From contig JALSOQ010000016.1 of assembly GCA_026986375.1 (NCBI GenBank), positions 43,674-107,673 of the forward strand: a DNA stretch of 64,000 bases, in the 5' to 3' direction. Both the position numbers and the translations under genes were made by a program. The notes under the pieces were generated by a model. That model saw only the letters and a program-made list of their open reading frames with translations, searched no databases and had not been told where the DNA came from. Below are positions 1 through 9,165 of the stretch, in pieces (within the stretch, counting starts at the first letter, position 1; each line of letters opens with the position of its first letter). The stretch comes from Archaeoglobaceae archaeon (GTDB lineage: Archaea; Halobacteriota; Archaeoglobi; Archaeoglobales; Archaeoglobaceae).

Positions 1-571
1 CGGTGTTCTCTCCAGTTCCATCAACTTTAAGCCCGTTCTTCAAGAACCACCTCAAGTCGTGCTGGAAGCAATACGGACGGGTTACGAAGTATTCCAAGTC
101 GTGGATGTGGATCTCTCCCCGCATGTGTGCGTCAGCCAGATGAAGGGGAAGAGCCTTCAGTAAGGCGTATTCCTTCATCACCCAGTCAGCGACGAGCTTG
201 TGGATAGTTTCGGGGTTGTGCTGAAGGTTTGCGTTCTCCCTAACTCCCTTCTCTATTATCTGGGTTGCGTCGTAAACCGGTAACCCCAAACGGGTGTAAT
301 CCCTCCTTGCATCCTCAAGTCTCCTTTCGAGCAACTTTACGTTCACAATCTCTCTGATCAGCGGGGCGGAGATGAACTTCAGCTTGAGCTTCTTGATGGT
401 CTCTTCAACTTCCAACGCTATCTCTTCCGCGATTTCCTTGGAGATTCCTGTCTCTTTAATAAGAGATTGAACTATTTTTCTCCTGTCAAAGCTTTCGAGC
501 ATGTTTCTGGAGGTTCTGACCGTCAGAAACTCCTTGTTGTGATCGTATTCGGTATCGAATGTTTCGGGCAT
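1..571 (-). CDS. nrdD: Anaerobic ribonucleoside-triphosphate reductase, N-terminal part (cut by window edge)
   Basis: This is the first 190 codons of a minus-strand gene that runs off the window start. NrdD reduces ribonucleoside triphosphates to deoxyribonucleotides with a glycyl radical under anoxic conditions. The N-terminal ~90 residues look like an ATP-cone (start [20 protein letters not shown]), the allosteric nucleotide site. They are followed by the family's early catalytic-domain signature around HIHDLEYF and FQHDLRWF. The catalytic cysteines and the C-terminal glycyl site lie outside the window. ATG at 571 is the only start that keeps the whole ATP-cone. The activase NrdG is not visible here. 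The family call is secure; a class II (B12) enzyme is less likely given the HDLEYF region. Confidence 0.85.
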   Translation of the reverse strand, partial: MPETFDTEYDHNKEFLTVRTSRNMLESFDRRKIVQSLIKETGISKEIAEEIALEVEETIKKLKLKFISAPLIREIVNVKLLERRLEDARRDYTRLGLPVYDATQIIEKGVRENANLQHNPETIHKLVADWVMKEYALLKALPLHLADAHMRGEIHIHDLEYFVTRPYCFQHDLRWFLKNGLKVDGTGENT

Positions 572-694
572 AATTACCAGTAGATTCGAGACTTTAAAAA
601 TTTGCTGCTTAATATACATTTGATCCAGATGAAATAGAGTCCAGACTAAATATTTAACTTTGATTTGGATATATTTTCGATAAGAGAACCGGAG

Positions 695-769
695 CGCCCG
701 GGCCGGGATTTGAACCCGGGTCGCGGGCTCGACAGGCCCGCATGATAGGCCGGGCTACACCACCCGGGC
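695..769 (-). tRNA. tRNA-Asp (GTC)
   Basis: Read on the minus strand it folds as a cloverleaf. The acceptor stem is GCCCGGG paired with CCCGGGC. The anticodon stem is CGGGC/GCCCG around the loop CTGTCGA, giving anticodon GTC. The T-arm is GGG-TTCAAAT-CCC type. CCA is not encoded. A TATA-like element (ACATTTAAAAAG on the minus strand, about 794-806) lies about 30 nt upstream. Confidence 0.95.
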
Positions 770-793
770 TTGGGGAAAGGTTAGGATTAGTCG

Positions 794-806
794 CTTTTTA
801 AATGTT
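794..806 (-). promoter_or_regulatory. TATA box of tRNA-Asp
   Basis: On the minus strand it reads ACATTTAAAAAGC, about 30 nt before the tRNA 5' end at 769, which is the usual archaeal TATA distance. It sits between the histone stop and the tRNA, so the tRNA has its own promoter. Confidence 0.5.
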
Positions 807-821
807 TTGGTAAAAAAATGG

Positions 822-1025
822 TTACGTCTTCAGCGCCAGCTTTATGTCTTCGGCCTTAACCGTCTTTCTTCCGGCGTGCTTCGCTATCTCAACCGCCTTT
901 TTAGCGACTTCAGTCGCCCACTCTTCGAGGATTTCCGCCAAAGCTTCCCTCGCGTCTTCGCTTACTCTCTCGGCGCCAGCTTTTCTAATCAACCTATCGA
1001 TCGGAGCGATCGGCAACTCGCCCAT
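822..1025 (-). CDS. Archaeal histone (HMf family)
   Basis: A 67-residue protein with only a three-helix histone fold and no tails, the normal length for archaeal histones, which dimerise and wrap DNA. The start [20 protein letters not shown] and the C-terminal [17 protein letters not shown] are nearly the HMf consensus, including the arginines and lysines that contact DNA. A strong Shine-Dalgarno (GGAGGTG, 1033-1039) lies 7 nt before the ATG, and a TATA box at 1063-1074 lies before that. The gene is single and diverges from the phosphoribosyltransferase. No other function is plausible. Confidence 0.96.
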   Translation of the reverse strand: MGELPIAPIDRLIRKAGAERVSEDAREALAEILEEWATEVAKKAVEIAKHAGRKTVKAEDIKLALKT

Positions 1026-1062
1026 TCCGAAACACCTCCTTCAATATTCGACTGAGTTATTC

Positions 1063-1074
1063 AAAATATATATA
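1063..1074 (-). promoter_or_regulatory. TATA box of the histone gene
   Basis: CTATATATATTT on the minus strand. Initiation about 25 nt downstream would leave a short leader holding the GGAGGTG ribosome-binding site of the histone gene. Confidence 0.5.
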
Positions 1075-1131
1075 GTTTTCGCAAAAGATCAAGATTTTCA
1101 AGTTGCTGGGGCAAAACATGCTTACGAAAGG

Positions 1132-1141
1132 GTTATAAAAT
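1132..1141 (+). promoter_or_regulatory. TATA box of the phosphoribosyltransferase gene
   Basis: GTTATAAAAT centred about 25 nt before ATG 1162 implies a leaderless mRNA. It decides against the longer upstream reading frame, which would begin inside the histone gene. Confidence 0.5.
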
Positions 1142-1161
1142 TGCGGTGTCATGGCAGATCG

Positions 1162-1758
1162 ATGAAGTTCAAGTGCGTCCAATACGACTGGGACGAGGTT
1201 TACGAACTGTGCAGAATCTTGGCTAAGAAGATAAGGGAGTCCAATTTCAAACCCGATGCGATAGTGGCGGTTGCGAGAGGTGGCTGGATTCCGGCGAGGA
1301 TCTTGGCGGATCTTCTTTTCGTAAAGGAGCTTTACAGCGTTAAAGCGGAGCACTGGGGAATAGTAGCGACTCCAACGGGAAAGGCGAAGATAACGCAACC
1401 TCTTACCGTAGACCTTAGCGGAAAGTCCGTCTTAGTCGTGGACGATGTGGCCGATACGGGGGAGACTGTCGAAATCGTGGCCAAGCACGTGATGGAGAGA
1501 AACGCGAAGGAAGTCAGAACCGCGGTGATAGACTTCAAGCACACGTCGAAGTTCGTCCCCGATTACTACGCCAAGGAGATGGAGAACTGGGCTTGGATAG
1601 TTTATCCGTGGAGCCTCTACGAGGACGCCAGAGATCTCATAAGCAAAATAGCGAACGACGGCATGAGCGTCGAGGAGATTAAAAAAAAGCTCGCGAAGGA
1701 GTTCGATTTTTACGTCGATGAAAGCGTCATAGAGGAAGTTTTGGAATTTTGGCGATAG
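1162..1758 (+). CDS. Purine/xanthine-type phosphoribosyltransferase
   Basis: A 198-residue type I phosphoribosyltransferase joining a purine base to PRPP in salvage. The PRPP-binding loop is VLVVDDVADTGET at residues 90-102, with the two adjacent acidic residues of the family. An early VAVARGGWIPAR segment (35-46) forms the loop that binds pyrophosphate. The open frame extends upstream to 844, but that part is antisense to the histone gene, and a TATA box sits 25 nt before ATG 1162. The adenine deaminase gene follows 30 nt downstream on the same strand, so the two probably form a purine-salvage unit. Base specificity (xanthine, guanine or hypoxanthine) cannot be read from the sequence. Confidence 0.85.
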   Translation: MKFKCVQYDWDEVYELCRILAKKIRESNFKPDAIVAVARGGWIPARILADLLFVKELYSVKAEHWGIVATPTGKAKITQPLTVDLSGKSVLVVDDVADTGETVEIVAKHVMERNAKEVRTAVIDFKHTSKFVPDYYAKEMENWAWIVYPWSLYEDARDLISKIANDGMSVEEIKKKLAKEFDFYVDESVIEEVLEFWR

Positions 1759-1788
1759 CGTTAATATTCCTTACCCTAAATCGATATC

Positions 1789-3453
1789 ATGCGAATTGTG
1801 GATGTCGCTTTGGGTAGGGAGAAGGCGGATTTGGTAATAAAGAACGCGGAAATCGTGAACGTTCTCACGGAAGAGTTCATTCAGGCGGACATAGCCGTAT
1901 GCGGTGATAGAATTGCCGGAATTGGAAGATACGATGGAGTGGAGGAGATAGATGCTGAAGGACTTTACGCGGTTCCCGGGCTTATAGACGGGCACACCCA
2001 TGTGGAGATGTCGATGCTGAGCGTCACAGAATTCGCGAGGATAGTCGTTCCAAAGGGGACGACATCAGTCGTCGCAGATCCGCACGAAATAGCGAACGTC
2101 TTGGGAAAAGAAGGGGTCAGGGTTTTAATAGAGGAGGCGAAGACGACCCCGCTGAAGCTCTTCTGCATGGTTCCTTCGTGCGTTCCCTCCTCTCCTCTGG
2201 AAACTCCCGGGGCGGTTATAACTTCCGAGGATGTCGCTGAGATGCTCGAATGGGAGAACGTGATAGGTCTGGCGGAGATGATGAACTACCCCGGAGTTTT
2301 GAACAAGGATGAAGATGTCCTGAGAAAGATAGAAGTGGCCAAGAGGGTGGGAAAGCCTATAGACGGTCACTGTCCGATGCTGAGAGGGAAGGAGCTCAAC
2401 GCTTACATATCCGCCGGAATAGGTTCGGATCACGAGAGCATAAGCGAGGAGGAGGCGATGGAAAAGCTAAGGCTGGGTATGAGAGTGATGATCAGGGAGG
2501 GGTCGGTCGCGAGGAATCTCGAAGCCCTTCTCCCCATAGCCAAAAAAGCTTATAGGTGGTGCATGCTCGTAACCGACGGGGATAGAACCCCTAAGGACTT
2601 GATAGAGCAGGGTTACTTGGACTACGTTTACAGGAGGGCTGTGGAGGAGGGCGTCGATCCTATAAAGGCTCTGCAGATGTGCACAATAAATCCCGCTGAG
2701 TGGTTCGGAATTCCCGCCGGCTTGATAGCTCCGGGGAGGTATGCGGACATAGTTCTGCTGAAGAACTTGGAGAGGTTCGAAGTTTTCAAGGTCGTGGCCA
2801 ACGGAAAGCCGGTAGGAGAGATAAGGAGGACTTACGAGTATCCGGAGTTCGTAAAGAGGAGCGTCAGGCTCCGCAAGCCCTTAACCCCCGAAGACATAAG
2901 GATAGAAGGAAAGGGAGTTGCGAGGATAATAAGGGTTATAGAGGGTGAAATAGTCACGGGAGAGGATAGGGAGTTCGTCGAAGGTGTGGATGTCGAAAAG
3001 GACATACTCAAGATAGTGGTCGTCGAAAGGCACAAGGGAACGGGCAACATAGGAAAGGCGTTCGTTAGGGGTTTCGGGCTTAAGAGGGGAGCGATAGCCC
3101 AGACGATAGCGCATGATGCCCATAACATAGTGGCGGTGGGTGTTGGTGATGAGGATATATGCAAAGCGGTGAACAGACTGGCGGAAATTCAGGGAGGAAT
3201 AGTGGTCGTCGATGGAGAGGTTAAGGAGGAGCTCAGGCTGAACGTTGCCGGGTTAATGAGCGAGGAGAGAGCGGAAGTCGTGGCGGAAAAGCTGGACAGA
3301 ATTCACAGAACCGTTAGGGAGATGGGATGCAGGCTTAAGTCCCCCATTCTCGCCCTATCCTTCATGGCACTGCCGGTAATTCCCAAGCTTAAGGTAACCG
3401 ATCTGGGTTTGATAGATGTTGAGAGGTTCGAGGTCGTGGACGTATTCTGTTAA
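1789..3453 (+). CDS. ade: Adenine deaminase
   Basis: A 554-residue amidohydrolase converting adenine to hypoxanthine and ammonia. The PGLIDGHTHVEMS segment carries the metal-binding HxH at residues 69-71, and DPHEIANVLG follows. The C-terminal domain with GLKRGAIAQTIAHDAHNIV is typical of the prokaryotic AdeC family and absent from other amidohydrolases. The length is normal. The ATG lies 30 nt after the phosphoribosyltransferase stop, so the pair can move adenine into the hypoxanthine and nucleotide pool. No RBS of note is visible; the start fits the family N terminus. Confident. Confidence 0.93.
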   Translation: MRIVDVALGREKADLVIKNAEIVNVLTEEFIQADIAVCGDRIAGIGRYDGVEEIDAEGLYAVPGLIDGHTHVEMSMLSVTEFARIVVPKGTTSVVADPHEIANVLGKEGVRVLIEEAKTTPLKLFCMVPSCVPSSPLETPGAVITSEDVAEMLEWENVIGLAEMMNYPGVLNKDEDVLRKIEVAKRVGKPIDGHCPMLRGKELNAYISAGIGSDHESISEEEAMEKLRLGMRVMIREGSVARNLEALLPIAKKAYRWCMLVTDGDRTPKDLIEQGYLDYVYRRAVEEGVDPIKALQMCTINPAEWFGIPAGLIAPGRYADIVLLKNLERFEVFKVVANGKPVGEIRRTYEYPEFVKRSVRLRKPLTPEDIRIEGKGVARIIRVIEGEIVTGEDREFVEGVDVEKDILKIVVVERHKGTGNIGKAFVRGFGLKRGAIAQTIAHDAHNIVAVGVGDEDICKAVNRLAEIQGGIVVVDGEVKEELRLNVAGLMSEERAEVVAEKLDRIHRTVREMGCRLKSPILALSFMALPVIPKLKVTDLGLIDVERFEVVDVFC

Positions 3454-3461
3454 AAATTTTT

Positions 3462-4481
3462 TTAAAGTTTTAACTTTCCTATTTCGAGAGTCTCGTTCGT
3501 AACCTTCATGCTCTCCTCCTTATCCGCAAGCTCGAACATCGCCCTGATGGCATCGACGTTCTCCGGAACTACTATCGCCTCCTGATGAATCGCCTGAGTT
3601 ACGTAGAGCTCTCCGTCGACGACTGATATGCTCTCCCTCCAAACGACGTTCTCGAATAGGTCGTATCTCTTTCTAAATTCTCTCGCGAACTCTATGACTT
3701 TGGCGGTCGATGTGAACCCGTCCTCCTCCGAAATGAGCAGAATCCTCGGTTCTCCTTCGAGGACTTCCAACACATCTTCAGCTTTGGCGTCCTTTTCGAG
3801 CTCTATCATTATCGAGTGGACGTGCATCAGAGTAGTGGGGACTTTGAAAGCGGTCGTCACTATTTTCACGTCCGGAAGAACGGTCTGAACGTCGGGGCCG
3901 TGGTGGGATGGAACCGCAACGGGGTTCGGAGCTATTCCGTTAACGAGTCCCTTCTTATCCTCCTTCGGATCCACCACCCTCCTTATCATCACCGCCCTGA
4001 CCTTCCTTATCCCGAAGTTCTCCTTGACCAAGTAAAGCAACCTGACCAGCCCGGTAGTGTTGCAGCTGACCACTCTGACGAAGTTCTTCCCCCTAGCCTC
4101 ATCATAATTGGCCAAAGCGTTGAAGGAAACCTCCGCTACGTTGGCCTTTTCCCCACCCTGAAATATCGCCTTAACTCCGGCCTTTTCGTATTTAGGCTTG
4201 TTCTCCGCACCCACCTTCCCGGGGGAGCAGTCCACGACTATGTCCACCTTTTCGAGCAGATCGTCTATCGTTCCCTCTATGGGCACTCCGGCTTTGTCAA
4301 AAGCCTCGGCCTTTTCCGGAATTGCAGCGTAGAGCTTGTATCTCTTTACCGCAAGCTTCGCCTCGAAGTCCGGTTTCGTCTTCGTCACGCCCACCACTTC
4401 CATGTCCTTCTGAAGGCTTATGGCATCAGCAACCCTCTTACCTATCGTTCCAAAACCGTTTATGGCCACACGAACCTTCAT
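3462..4481 (-). CDS. gap: Phosphorylating glyceraldehyde-3-phosphate dehydrogenase, archaeal type II
   Basis: A 339-residue cytosolic enzyme interconverting glyceraldehyde 3-phosphate and 1,3-bisphosphoglycerate, mainly gluconeogenic in archaea. The Rossmann motif [10 protein letters not shown] is at residues 8-17. The catalytic cysteine is Cys140 in SCNTTGL, and the PSHHGPDV segment further on is typical of the archaeal class. Its start codon overlaps the stop of the CooT-like gene by 4 nt (ATGA), so the two are cotranscribed. The gene converges with adenine deaminase, with 8 nt between. The full gene is intact. Confidence 0.95.
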   Translation of the reverse strand: MKVRVAINGFGTIGKRVADAISLQKDMEVVGVTKTKPDFEAKLAVKRYKLYAAIPEKAEAFDKAGVPIEGTIDDLLEKVDIVVDCSPGKVGAENKPKYEKAGVKAIFQGGEKANVAEVSFNALANYDEARGKNFVRVVSCNTTGLVRLLYLVKENFGIRKVRAVMIRRVVDPKEDKKGLVNGIAPNPVAVPSHHGPDVQTVLPDVKIVTTAFKVPTTLMHVHSIMIELEKDAKAEDVLEVLEGEPRILLISEEDGFTSTAKVIEFAREFRKRYDLFENVVWRESISVVDGELYVTQAIHQEAIVVPENVDAIRAMFELADKEESMKVTNETLEIGKLKL

Positions 4482-4669
4482 TCTATCTCCTCCACAAATA
4501 TCTTATGCCCGACCAAATCCATTAGAACTATTCTACCCTTAATCTCCTTAACTTCACCTAAAAGACCGTAAAGTTTGAGCTTATCGTTTTCGACCTCCAC
4601 TCTGACGACATCTTCCATAATTGTCTTTTCCTTTCCATCCCTCACCGCCACGACCTTCGACTCGCACAT
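4478..4669 (-). CDS. CooT-family small protein
   Basis: A 63-residue protein starting [20 protein letters not shown]. The Met-Cys start and the short beta-rich sequence match the CooT family, whose bacterial member binds Ni(II) through Cys2 and serves carbon monoxide dehydrogenase. Archaeal members are uncharacterised, so nickel binding here is inference. It is the first gene of a two-gene unit with gap (4-nt overlap) and diverges from the ThiF-like gene across about 40 nt of AT-rich DNA. Confidence 0.75.
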   Translation of the reverse strand: MCESKVVAVRDGKEKTIMEDVVRVEVENDKLKLYGLLGEVKEIKGRIVLMDLVGHKIFVEEIE

Positions 4670-4710
4670 AAGAACCTTTATGACTGATAATTAAAAATCG
4701 TTTCCATTAT

Positions 4711-5469
4711 ATGCTCATCCCTGAACATGACCCCATGGACAGATACATCCGCCAGATTCCGATAATAGGAGAGGAAGGGCAGAAGAAGCTAAAAAAAGCG
4801 AAGGTTCTGGTCGTTGGAGCCGGAGGTTTGGGTAGTCCGGCGATAGCTTATTTGGCAGCTGCCGGCGTCGGAAAGCTTGGAATTGTAGATGGAGATTCCG
4901 TCGAGGAGCACAACCTTCAGAGGCAGATAATCCACGCGGGAAACGTCGGAATGAACAAGGCGGAATCCGCAAAGGCGTTCGTCGAAAGACTGAACCCCGA
5001 TGTGGAGGTGGAAGCGTATCCCTTCAACATAACTCCAGAGAACGTCGTCGAAATCGTTAAAAAATATGATGTCGTCGTCTCCTGCCCGGACAACTTCGAG
5101 ACGAGGCTGTTGCTGAACGACGCTTGTAAGATCTTGGGAAGGCCGATGGTTCACGCCGCGATATTCGGATTCGAGGGGGAGGCGATGACGATAGTCGATA
5201 CTCCGTGCTACAGATGCCTTTACACTTCCTTTCCGAAAGCGGACAAGACTTCCACGGCGGTGATGGGTTTCACTGCCGGATTCTTCGGATGCATTCAAGC
5301 TTCGGAAACCGTAAAGCTGATCTTGGGAATGGAGGTCTTGAGGGGTAAACTCTTCAGAGGTGATCTAAGGGCTATGGAGTTCTTCGAGGTCGAAATCGAT
5401 ACGAATCCGAACTGTCCGATATGTAACGGGGAGATAAAAGAGATAATTCCGGAAAATTATAAAAATTAG
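4711..5469 (+). CDS. E1-like adenylyltransferase (ThiF/MoeB/HesA family)
   Basis: A 252-residue E1-like protein, a family that adenylates the C-terminal glycine of ubiquitin-like sulfur carriers such as MoaD, ThiS and SAMPs. The ATP-binding loop GAGGLGS is at residues 36-42, followed by LGIVDGDSVEEHNLQRQ. Two CxxC pairs (Cys166/169 and Cys235/238) can bind zinc. The loop that in MoeB/UbaA carries the extra conserved cysteine reads KADKTSTAVMG here, without cysteine. The start could also be ATG 4735 (MDRYIRQIP), closer to the family start. MoaE and a JAMM protease elsewhere in the window are possible pathway partners (inference). Confidence 0.85.
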   Translation: MLIPEHDPMDRYIRQIPIIGEEGQKKLKKAKVLVVGAGGLGSPAIAYLAAAGVGKLGIVDGDSVEEHNLQRQIIHAGNVGMNKAESAKAFVERLNPDVEVEAYPFNITPENVVEIVKKYDVVVSCPDNFETRLLLNDACKILGRPMVHAAIFGFEGEAMTIVDTPCYRCLYTSFPKADKTSTAVMGFTAGFFGCIQASETVKLILGMEVLRGKLFRGDLRAMEFFEVEIDTNPNCPICNGEIKEIIPENYKN

Positions 5470-5741
5470 AAGAAGTCGGACTTCCTCCTTCCGAGCTTAC
5501 CCGGCTGGACGATTCCCAAGTTCCTCGCGCACTTGGGACAGTAGTAAGCCTTAACCCTCGTTACGGATATGTTCTTTCTACCAACCATCTTTACTATATC
5601 GTAATCGAGCCTCAAACCCCTGTAAGTTACGAAAGTTTTGAAGCGCGGAACCTTCCTACCGCATCCATCGCATCTAACCATGTAGTCCTTTCCTCTCGCC
5701 TTACTCTGCTTATACTCCCTAACGTAGGGAGCCTTTGCCAT
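5466..5741 (-). CDS. Zinc-ribbon protein resembling ribosomal protein eS26
   Basis: A 91-residue basic protein with two CxxC pairs (CDGC and CPKC) about 44 residues apart. The arrangement VRCDGCGRKVPRFK ... YYCPKCARNLGIV resembles archaeal and eukaryotic eS26, a small-subunit protein near the mRNA exit. Similarity is limited to the ribbon and the basic ends, and euryarchaeal eS26 is not generally recognised, so the name is tentative; a stand-alone zinc-ribbon RNA-binding protein is the alternative. Its 3' end overlaps the convergent ThiF-like gene by 4 nt, and it diverges from aglB. Confidence 0.5.
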   Translation of the reverse strand: MAKAPYVREYKQSKARGKDYMVRCDGCGRKVPRFKTFVTYRGLRLDYDIVKMVGRKNISVTRVKAYYCPKCARNLGIVQPGKLGRRKSDFF

Positions 5742-5787
5742 GATGGTATGTCTGCTTCGAAATAAAAAAACTTTGCCCGATCGAAAG

Positions 5788-5803
5788 TCGAATGAAAAAT
5801 TTA
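5788..5803 (+). promoter_or_regulatory. TATA box of aglB
   Basis: An AAAATTTAAAATT element about 30 nt before ATG 5831, in the divergent gap between the zinc-ribbon gene and aglB. Confidence 0.4.
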
Positions 5804-5830
5804 AAATTACGAAGGTTTCAGCGTTAGCCC

Positions 5831-8305
5831 ATGAAAAAGTTCTGGCACTTCGCGTTTCTCGTAGCTTCGGTAATCTTAGGGCTTTACATTCGAATTGTAA
5901 ACCCTTGGAACAGCGTTTTCGCTTGGACGGTCAGATTGGGCGGGAACGATCCTTGGTATTACTTCAGACTCATTCAGAACTGCCTTTACAACTTCCCGTA
6001 TAGGATTTGGTTCGATCCCTTTACCCATTACCCATACGGAACTTATACCCACTTCGGCCCCTTCCTCGTTTACTTCAGCGCGATACTCTGCAAGATTTTC
6101 GGAGCGACGACTTCCGAATCGATAAGATCGGTCTTAGCGTTCATACCCACCATAGGAGGAGCACTGCTGGCTTTACCCACATACCTCTTCACGAAAGAGG
6201 CCTTCGGTAAGAAGGCGGGCGTAATTTCGGCTTTGCTCGTGGTGATAATCCCGGGTCAGCTCTTGGCGAGGAGCATACTGGGTTTCAACGACCACCACGT
6301 ATGGGAGGTCTTCTGGATGACGACAGCACTTTCCCTCTACGCTCACGCGATAAACGAATGGAGAAACGATCTGAACGCGATAAGAAACAAAAGAAAGCTC
6401 GCACTCGCCATCTTGACCGGAATCGCATACGGCATGTATCTTCTAACTTGGGCTCCGAGCTTCTACCTCGCGTTATTCATCGTCGGATACGTCTTCATCC
6501 TAATGATCTTCGAGAAATTCGTTAATTCCGACGTTAAGAATGTTATATACATTAGCTTAATAGCTTTGGCCGTGGCAACCGCTATGTTCCTCCCGTTTGC
6601 CTTCAACACTCCGTTTTTGAGCACGACGCACTACTCGCCGTTCCAACTCTTAGTTCTTTGTTCCTGCATCGCCATGCTTTTGACGTTCAGAGGAATCGGC
6701 GTTTTAAAGGAAAGGGGATACTACTCAAGATTGGGTATAAAGGAAGAATACGCATTCCTAGCTACGATGATAGCGATACTTTTGGCAGTTATTTTGACGA
6801 TATTCGTCGTATCTCCAAGCTTCTTCCACATGCTTTTGGGTGTAATCGGAGTGGTTCAGCCCAAAGGAGGTGCCTTAACAGTTGCGGAGATCCAGCCGTT
6901 CTTCACCATGGGCGGACAGTTCAGCTTGGCTCCGGCATACTTGAACTTCGGAATGACTTTCTTCTTCGGATTCTTCGGATTCCTGGTTTTGTCCAAGCTT
7001 ATTTATGAAGAAAGGAGAGACGTTCACGTTCTAATTCTGCTGTGGTCTCTGATGCTTTTCGTAGCGTTGTGCGGTCAGAACAGGTTCGCGTACTACTTCG
7101 GAGTCGTATGCGCCGTAACGTCCGGATTCATGCTCGACTGGTTGTTGAGAAAGTTGGACTTCTATGGAACGCTGGAGAGCAGGAAGGTTAGCTACACGAA
7201 GTTGTCCGTCGCCGTATTGCTGATAATTCTACTGTTCGTTCCGACATTCGCCCTCGCATACGATCAGAGCAAATACGCCGGAGGAATTCCCAAGCCATGG
7301 TGGGACGCTCTGGTTTGGATGAGGAACAACACGCCCGGCAAGGAGAATTACGACAGCTACTACTACGAGCTCTACAAACCCCCTAAAGACTGGAGGAAAC
7401 CTTATCCGTATCCTTTCAAGACTTACGGAGTCATGAGCTGGTGGGATTACGGGCATTGGATAGAGGCGATAGCCCACAGGATGCCCATAGCGAATCCGTT
7501 CCAGCAGGGGATAGGGAACAAATACGACAACGTTCCCGGAGCGGCACCTTTCTTTACAGCTTTCAACGAGAGCTATGCGGATGAGATAGCGAAGAAGCTC
7601 AACGTAAAATACGTGATAAGCGATGTGGAGATGGAGACCGGAAAGTTCTACGCGATGGCGGTTTGGGCCGAAGGAAGCTTGGAGAAGGCCAACAGGATAT
7701 ACTACAGAGGTTCCGCCATAGCATACATAACCCCCCAAGGTCAGATAGGTATCACTACGAACCCGCTTGCGATTCCACCCGGATCGGTTAAAATGGTGGT
7801 GCCGATTCCGAGCGAGAAATACTTTGAAACTATGGAGGCGAGACTTCATCTGATGGATGGATGCGGTCTTTCGCACTACAGAATGATATACGAAAGCGAA
7901 ATCGTCAATTCTCCTATGGAAATTCAGGAGATGATATATAAGATTATATTCAATAAATACTACGCTAAAAAGTTCGGATTGCCTCAACTCAACGTGACTC
8001 CCACCGGATACGTAAAGATATTCGAGTTCGTGAAGGGTGTTAAGGTTATTGGCAAGGCCAACGCCAAAAATGTTACGGTAAGCGTTAAGATAAGGACAAA
8101 TCAGAATCGAACGTTCGTCTGGCAGAAGACCGTGCCGGTGGTGAACGGGACTTACGAAGTCGTCGTTCCCTACGCCCAAAACACTAAATATCCGGTAAAG
8201 CCGGTGGGAGAATACACGATAAAAGCTGGGAATATGGTTAAGCACTTCTCCGTTACGGACGAGCAGGTGGAGAGCGGTGCAGTAATACGCATAGACCTAA
8301 CCTGA
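5831..8305 (+). CDS. aglB: Dolichyl-phosphate oligosaccharyltransferase AglB (STT3 family)
   Basis: An 824-residue membrane enzyme that transfers the lipid-linked glycan to Asn in Asn-X-Ser/Thr sequons of exported proteins. An N-terminal hydrophobic helix leads to GGNDPWYYFRL, the first acidic metal-binding motif. A long multi-span region follows, with NDHHVWE in a loop. The STT3 hallmark WWDYG is at residues 537-541 at the start of the soluble domain, which ends in a beta-rich tail. Archaeoglobales often have several AglB paralogues. The ATG is preceded by a TATA box. No other glycosylation gene is adjacent. Confidence 0.93.
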   Translation: MKKFWHFAFLVASVILGLYIRIVNPWNSVFAWTVRLGGNDPWYYFRLIQNCLYNFPYRIWFDPFTHYPYGTYTHFGPFLVYFSAILCKIFGATTSESIRSVLAFIPTIGGALLALPTYLFTKEAFGKKAGVISALLVVIIPGQLLARSILGFNDHHVWEVFWMTTALSLYAHAINEWRNDLNAIRNKRKLALAILTGIAYGMYLLTWAPSFYLALFIVGYVFILMIFEKFVNSDVKNVIYISLIALAVATAMFLPFAFNTPFLSTTHYSPFQLLVLCSCIAMLLTFRGIGVLKERGYYSRLGIKEEYAFLATMIAILLAVILTIFVVSPSFFHMLLGVIGVVQPKGGALTVAEIQPFFTMGGQFSLAPAYLNFGMTFFFGFFGFLVLSKLIYEERRDVHVLILLWSLMLFVALCGQNRFAYYFGVVCAVTSGFMLDWLLRKLDFYGTLESRKVSYTKLSVAVLLIILLFVPTFALAYDQSKYAGGIPKPWWDALVWMRNNTPGKENYDSYYYELYKPPKDWRKPYPYPFKTYGVMSWWDYGHWIEAIAHRMPIANPFQQGIGNKYDNVPGAAPFFTAFNESYADEIAKKLNVKYVISDVEMETGKFYAMAVWAEGSLEKANRIYYRGSAIAYITPQGQIGITTNPLAIPPGSVKMVVPIPSEKYFETMEARLHLMDGCGLSHYRMIYESEIVNSPMEIQEMIYKIIFNKYYAKKFGLPQLNVTPTGYVKIFEFVKGVKVIGKANAKNVTVSVKIRTNQNRTFVWQKTVPVVNGTYEVVVPYAQNTKYPVKPVGEYTIKAGNMVKHFSVTDEQVESGAVIRIDLT

Positions 8306-8340
8306 GAGTTACTTTTATTTATTATCGATAAACTTTGAAC

Positions 8341-9165
8341 ATGGACGATATAAAGGTAGCAGTTCTGAGAATAGAAGGAACGAACTGCGAGGACGAGACG
8401 GTTAAAGCCTTCAGAAGTTTAGGTGTTTGGGCGGAGGCAGTTCACCTCAAGCAGTTCTACAGCGACATGATAAAGGAGGAAGAGCAGAGGAGCATTTTCG
8501 ACTATCACTGCATAGTTTTCCCCGGCGGATTTTCAGCCGGAGATTACGTTAGGGCCGGTGCGATCTTCTCGGCGAGGGTTAAGAGCGTTTTGAAGAGGGA
8601 TTTGGAAGAGTTCATAAAGGAGGGTTTCCCCGTCTTGGGTATTTGTAACGGATTTCAGGTTTTGGTAGAATTGGGTGCTCTGCCGGGGTTCGACGAGGAC
8701 AAGCCCTTAGCGGAAAAACCCGAGATGGCTTTGGGTATAAACGAGTCGAACAGGTTCGAGTGCAGACCGTGTTTTCTCAAGCACGAGAACAGAGGGAAGT
8801 GCGTTTTCACTAAGAGGATAGAGAAGGGAAGGATTTTGATGTTTCCCGTCGCTCACGCGGAGGGGAGGGTAATTTTTCCGAAAGGGAAGGAGGAGGAATA
8901 CGTCGAAAGACTAATAGAAAACGATCAAATCGTCTTCAGATACGTCGACGACGACGGAAACTACGCCGGCTATCCTTGGAATCCGAATGGGTCGATATAC
9001 AACATAGCGGGGATATGCAACGTCAGGGGCAACGTCTTCGGTCTGATGCCTCATCCGGAAAGAGTTTTCTGGAGATATCAGCATCCGAACTGGGAAGAAG
9101 CTGAAAAGCCCGGTGACGGGAGGGTTGTATTCGAAAGCGTCATCGATTACCTCAGAACTCTCTGA
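8341..9165 (+). CDS. purQ: Phosphoribosylformylglycinamidine synthase, glutaminase subunit
   Basis: A 274-residue class I glutamine amidotransferase supplying ammonia for FGAM synthesis in purine biosynthesis, acting with PurL and PurS. The nucleophile cysteine lies in GICNGFQVLVELG, the oxyanion loop in FPGGFSAGDYVRAGA, and the catalytic His-Glu in LMPHPERVF. A TTG in frame at 8335 would add two residues, but ATG 8341 matches the family start (KVAVLRIEGTNCE). A TATA-like TTTTATTTATTA lies about 25 nt upstream. PurP, a later step of the pathway, is also in this window (52609-53676). Confidence 0.93.
   Translation: MDDIKVAVLRIEGTNCEDETVKAFRSLGVWAEAVHLKQFYSDMIKEEEQRSIFDYHCIVFPGGFSAGDYVRAGAIFSARVKSVLKRDLEEFIKEGFPVLGICNGFQVLVELGALPGFDEDKPLAEKPEMALGINESNRFECRPCFLKHENRGKCVFTKRIEKGRILMFPVAHAEGRVIFPKGKEEEYVERLIENDQIVFRYVDDDGNYAGYPWNPNGSIYNIAGICNVRGNVFGLMPHPERVFWRYQHPNWEEAEKPGDGRVVFESVIDYLRTL

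Noticed and set aside
844..1161. Upstream extension of the phosphoribosyltransferase frame
   Set aside because: It is antisense to the histone gene and lies before the TATA box; the family start is at 1162.
3816..4571. 251-codon plus-strand frame antisense to gap
   Set aside because: Overlaps gap and the CooT-like gene entirely; no ribosome-binding site.
7229..8245. Long minus-strand frame antisense to aglB
   Set aside because: Shadow of the aglB reading frame; composition (many H, Y, R) is typical of antisense frames.
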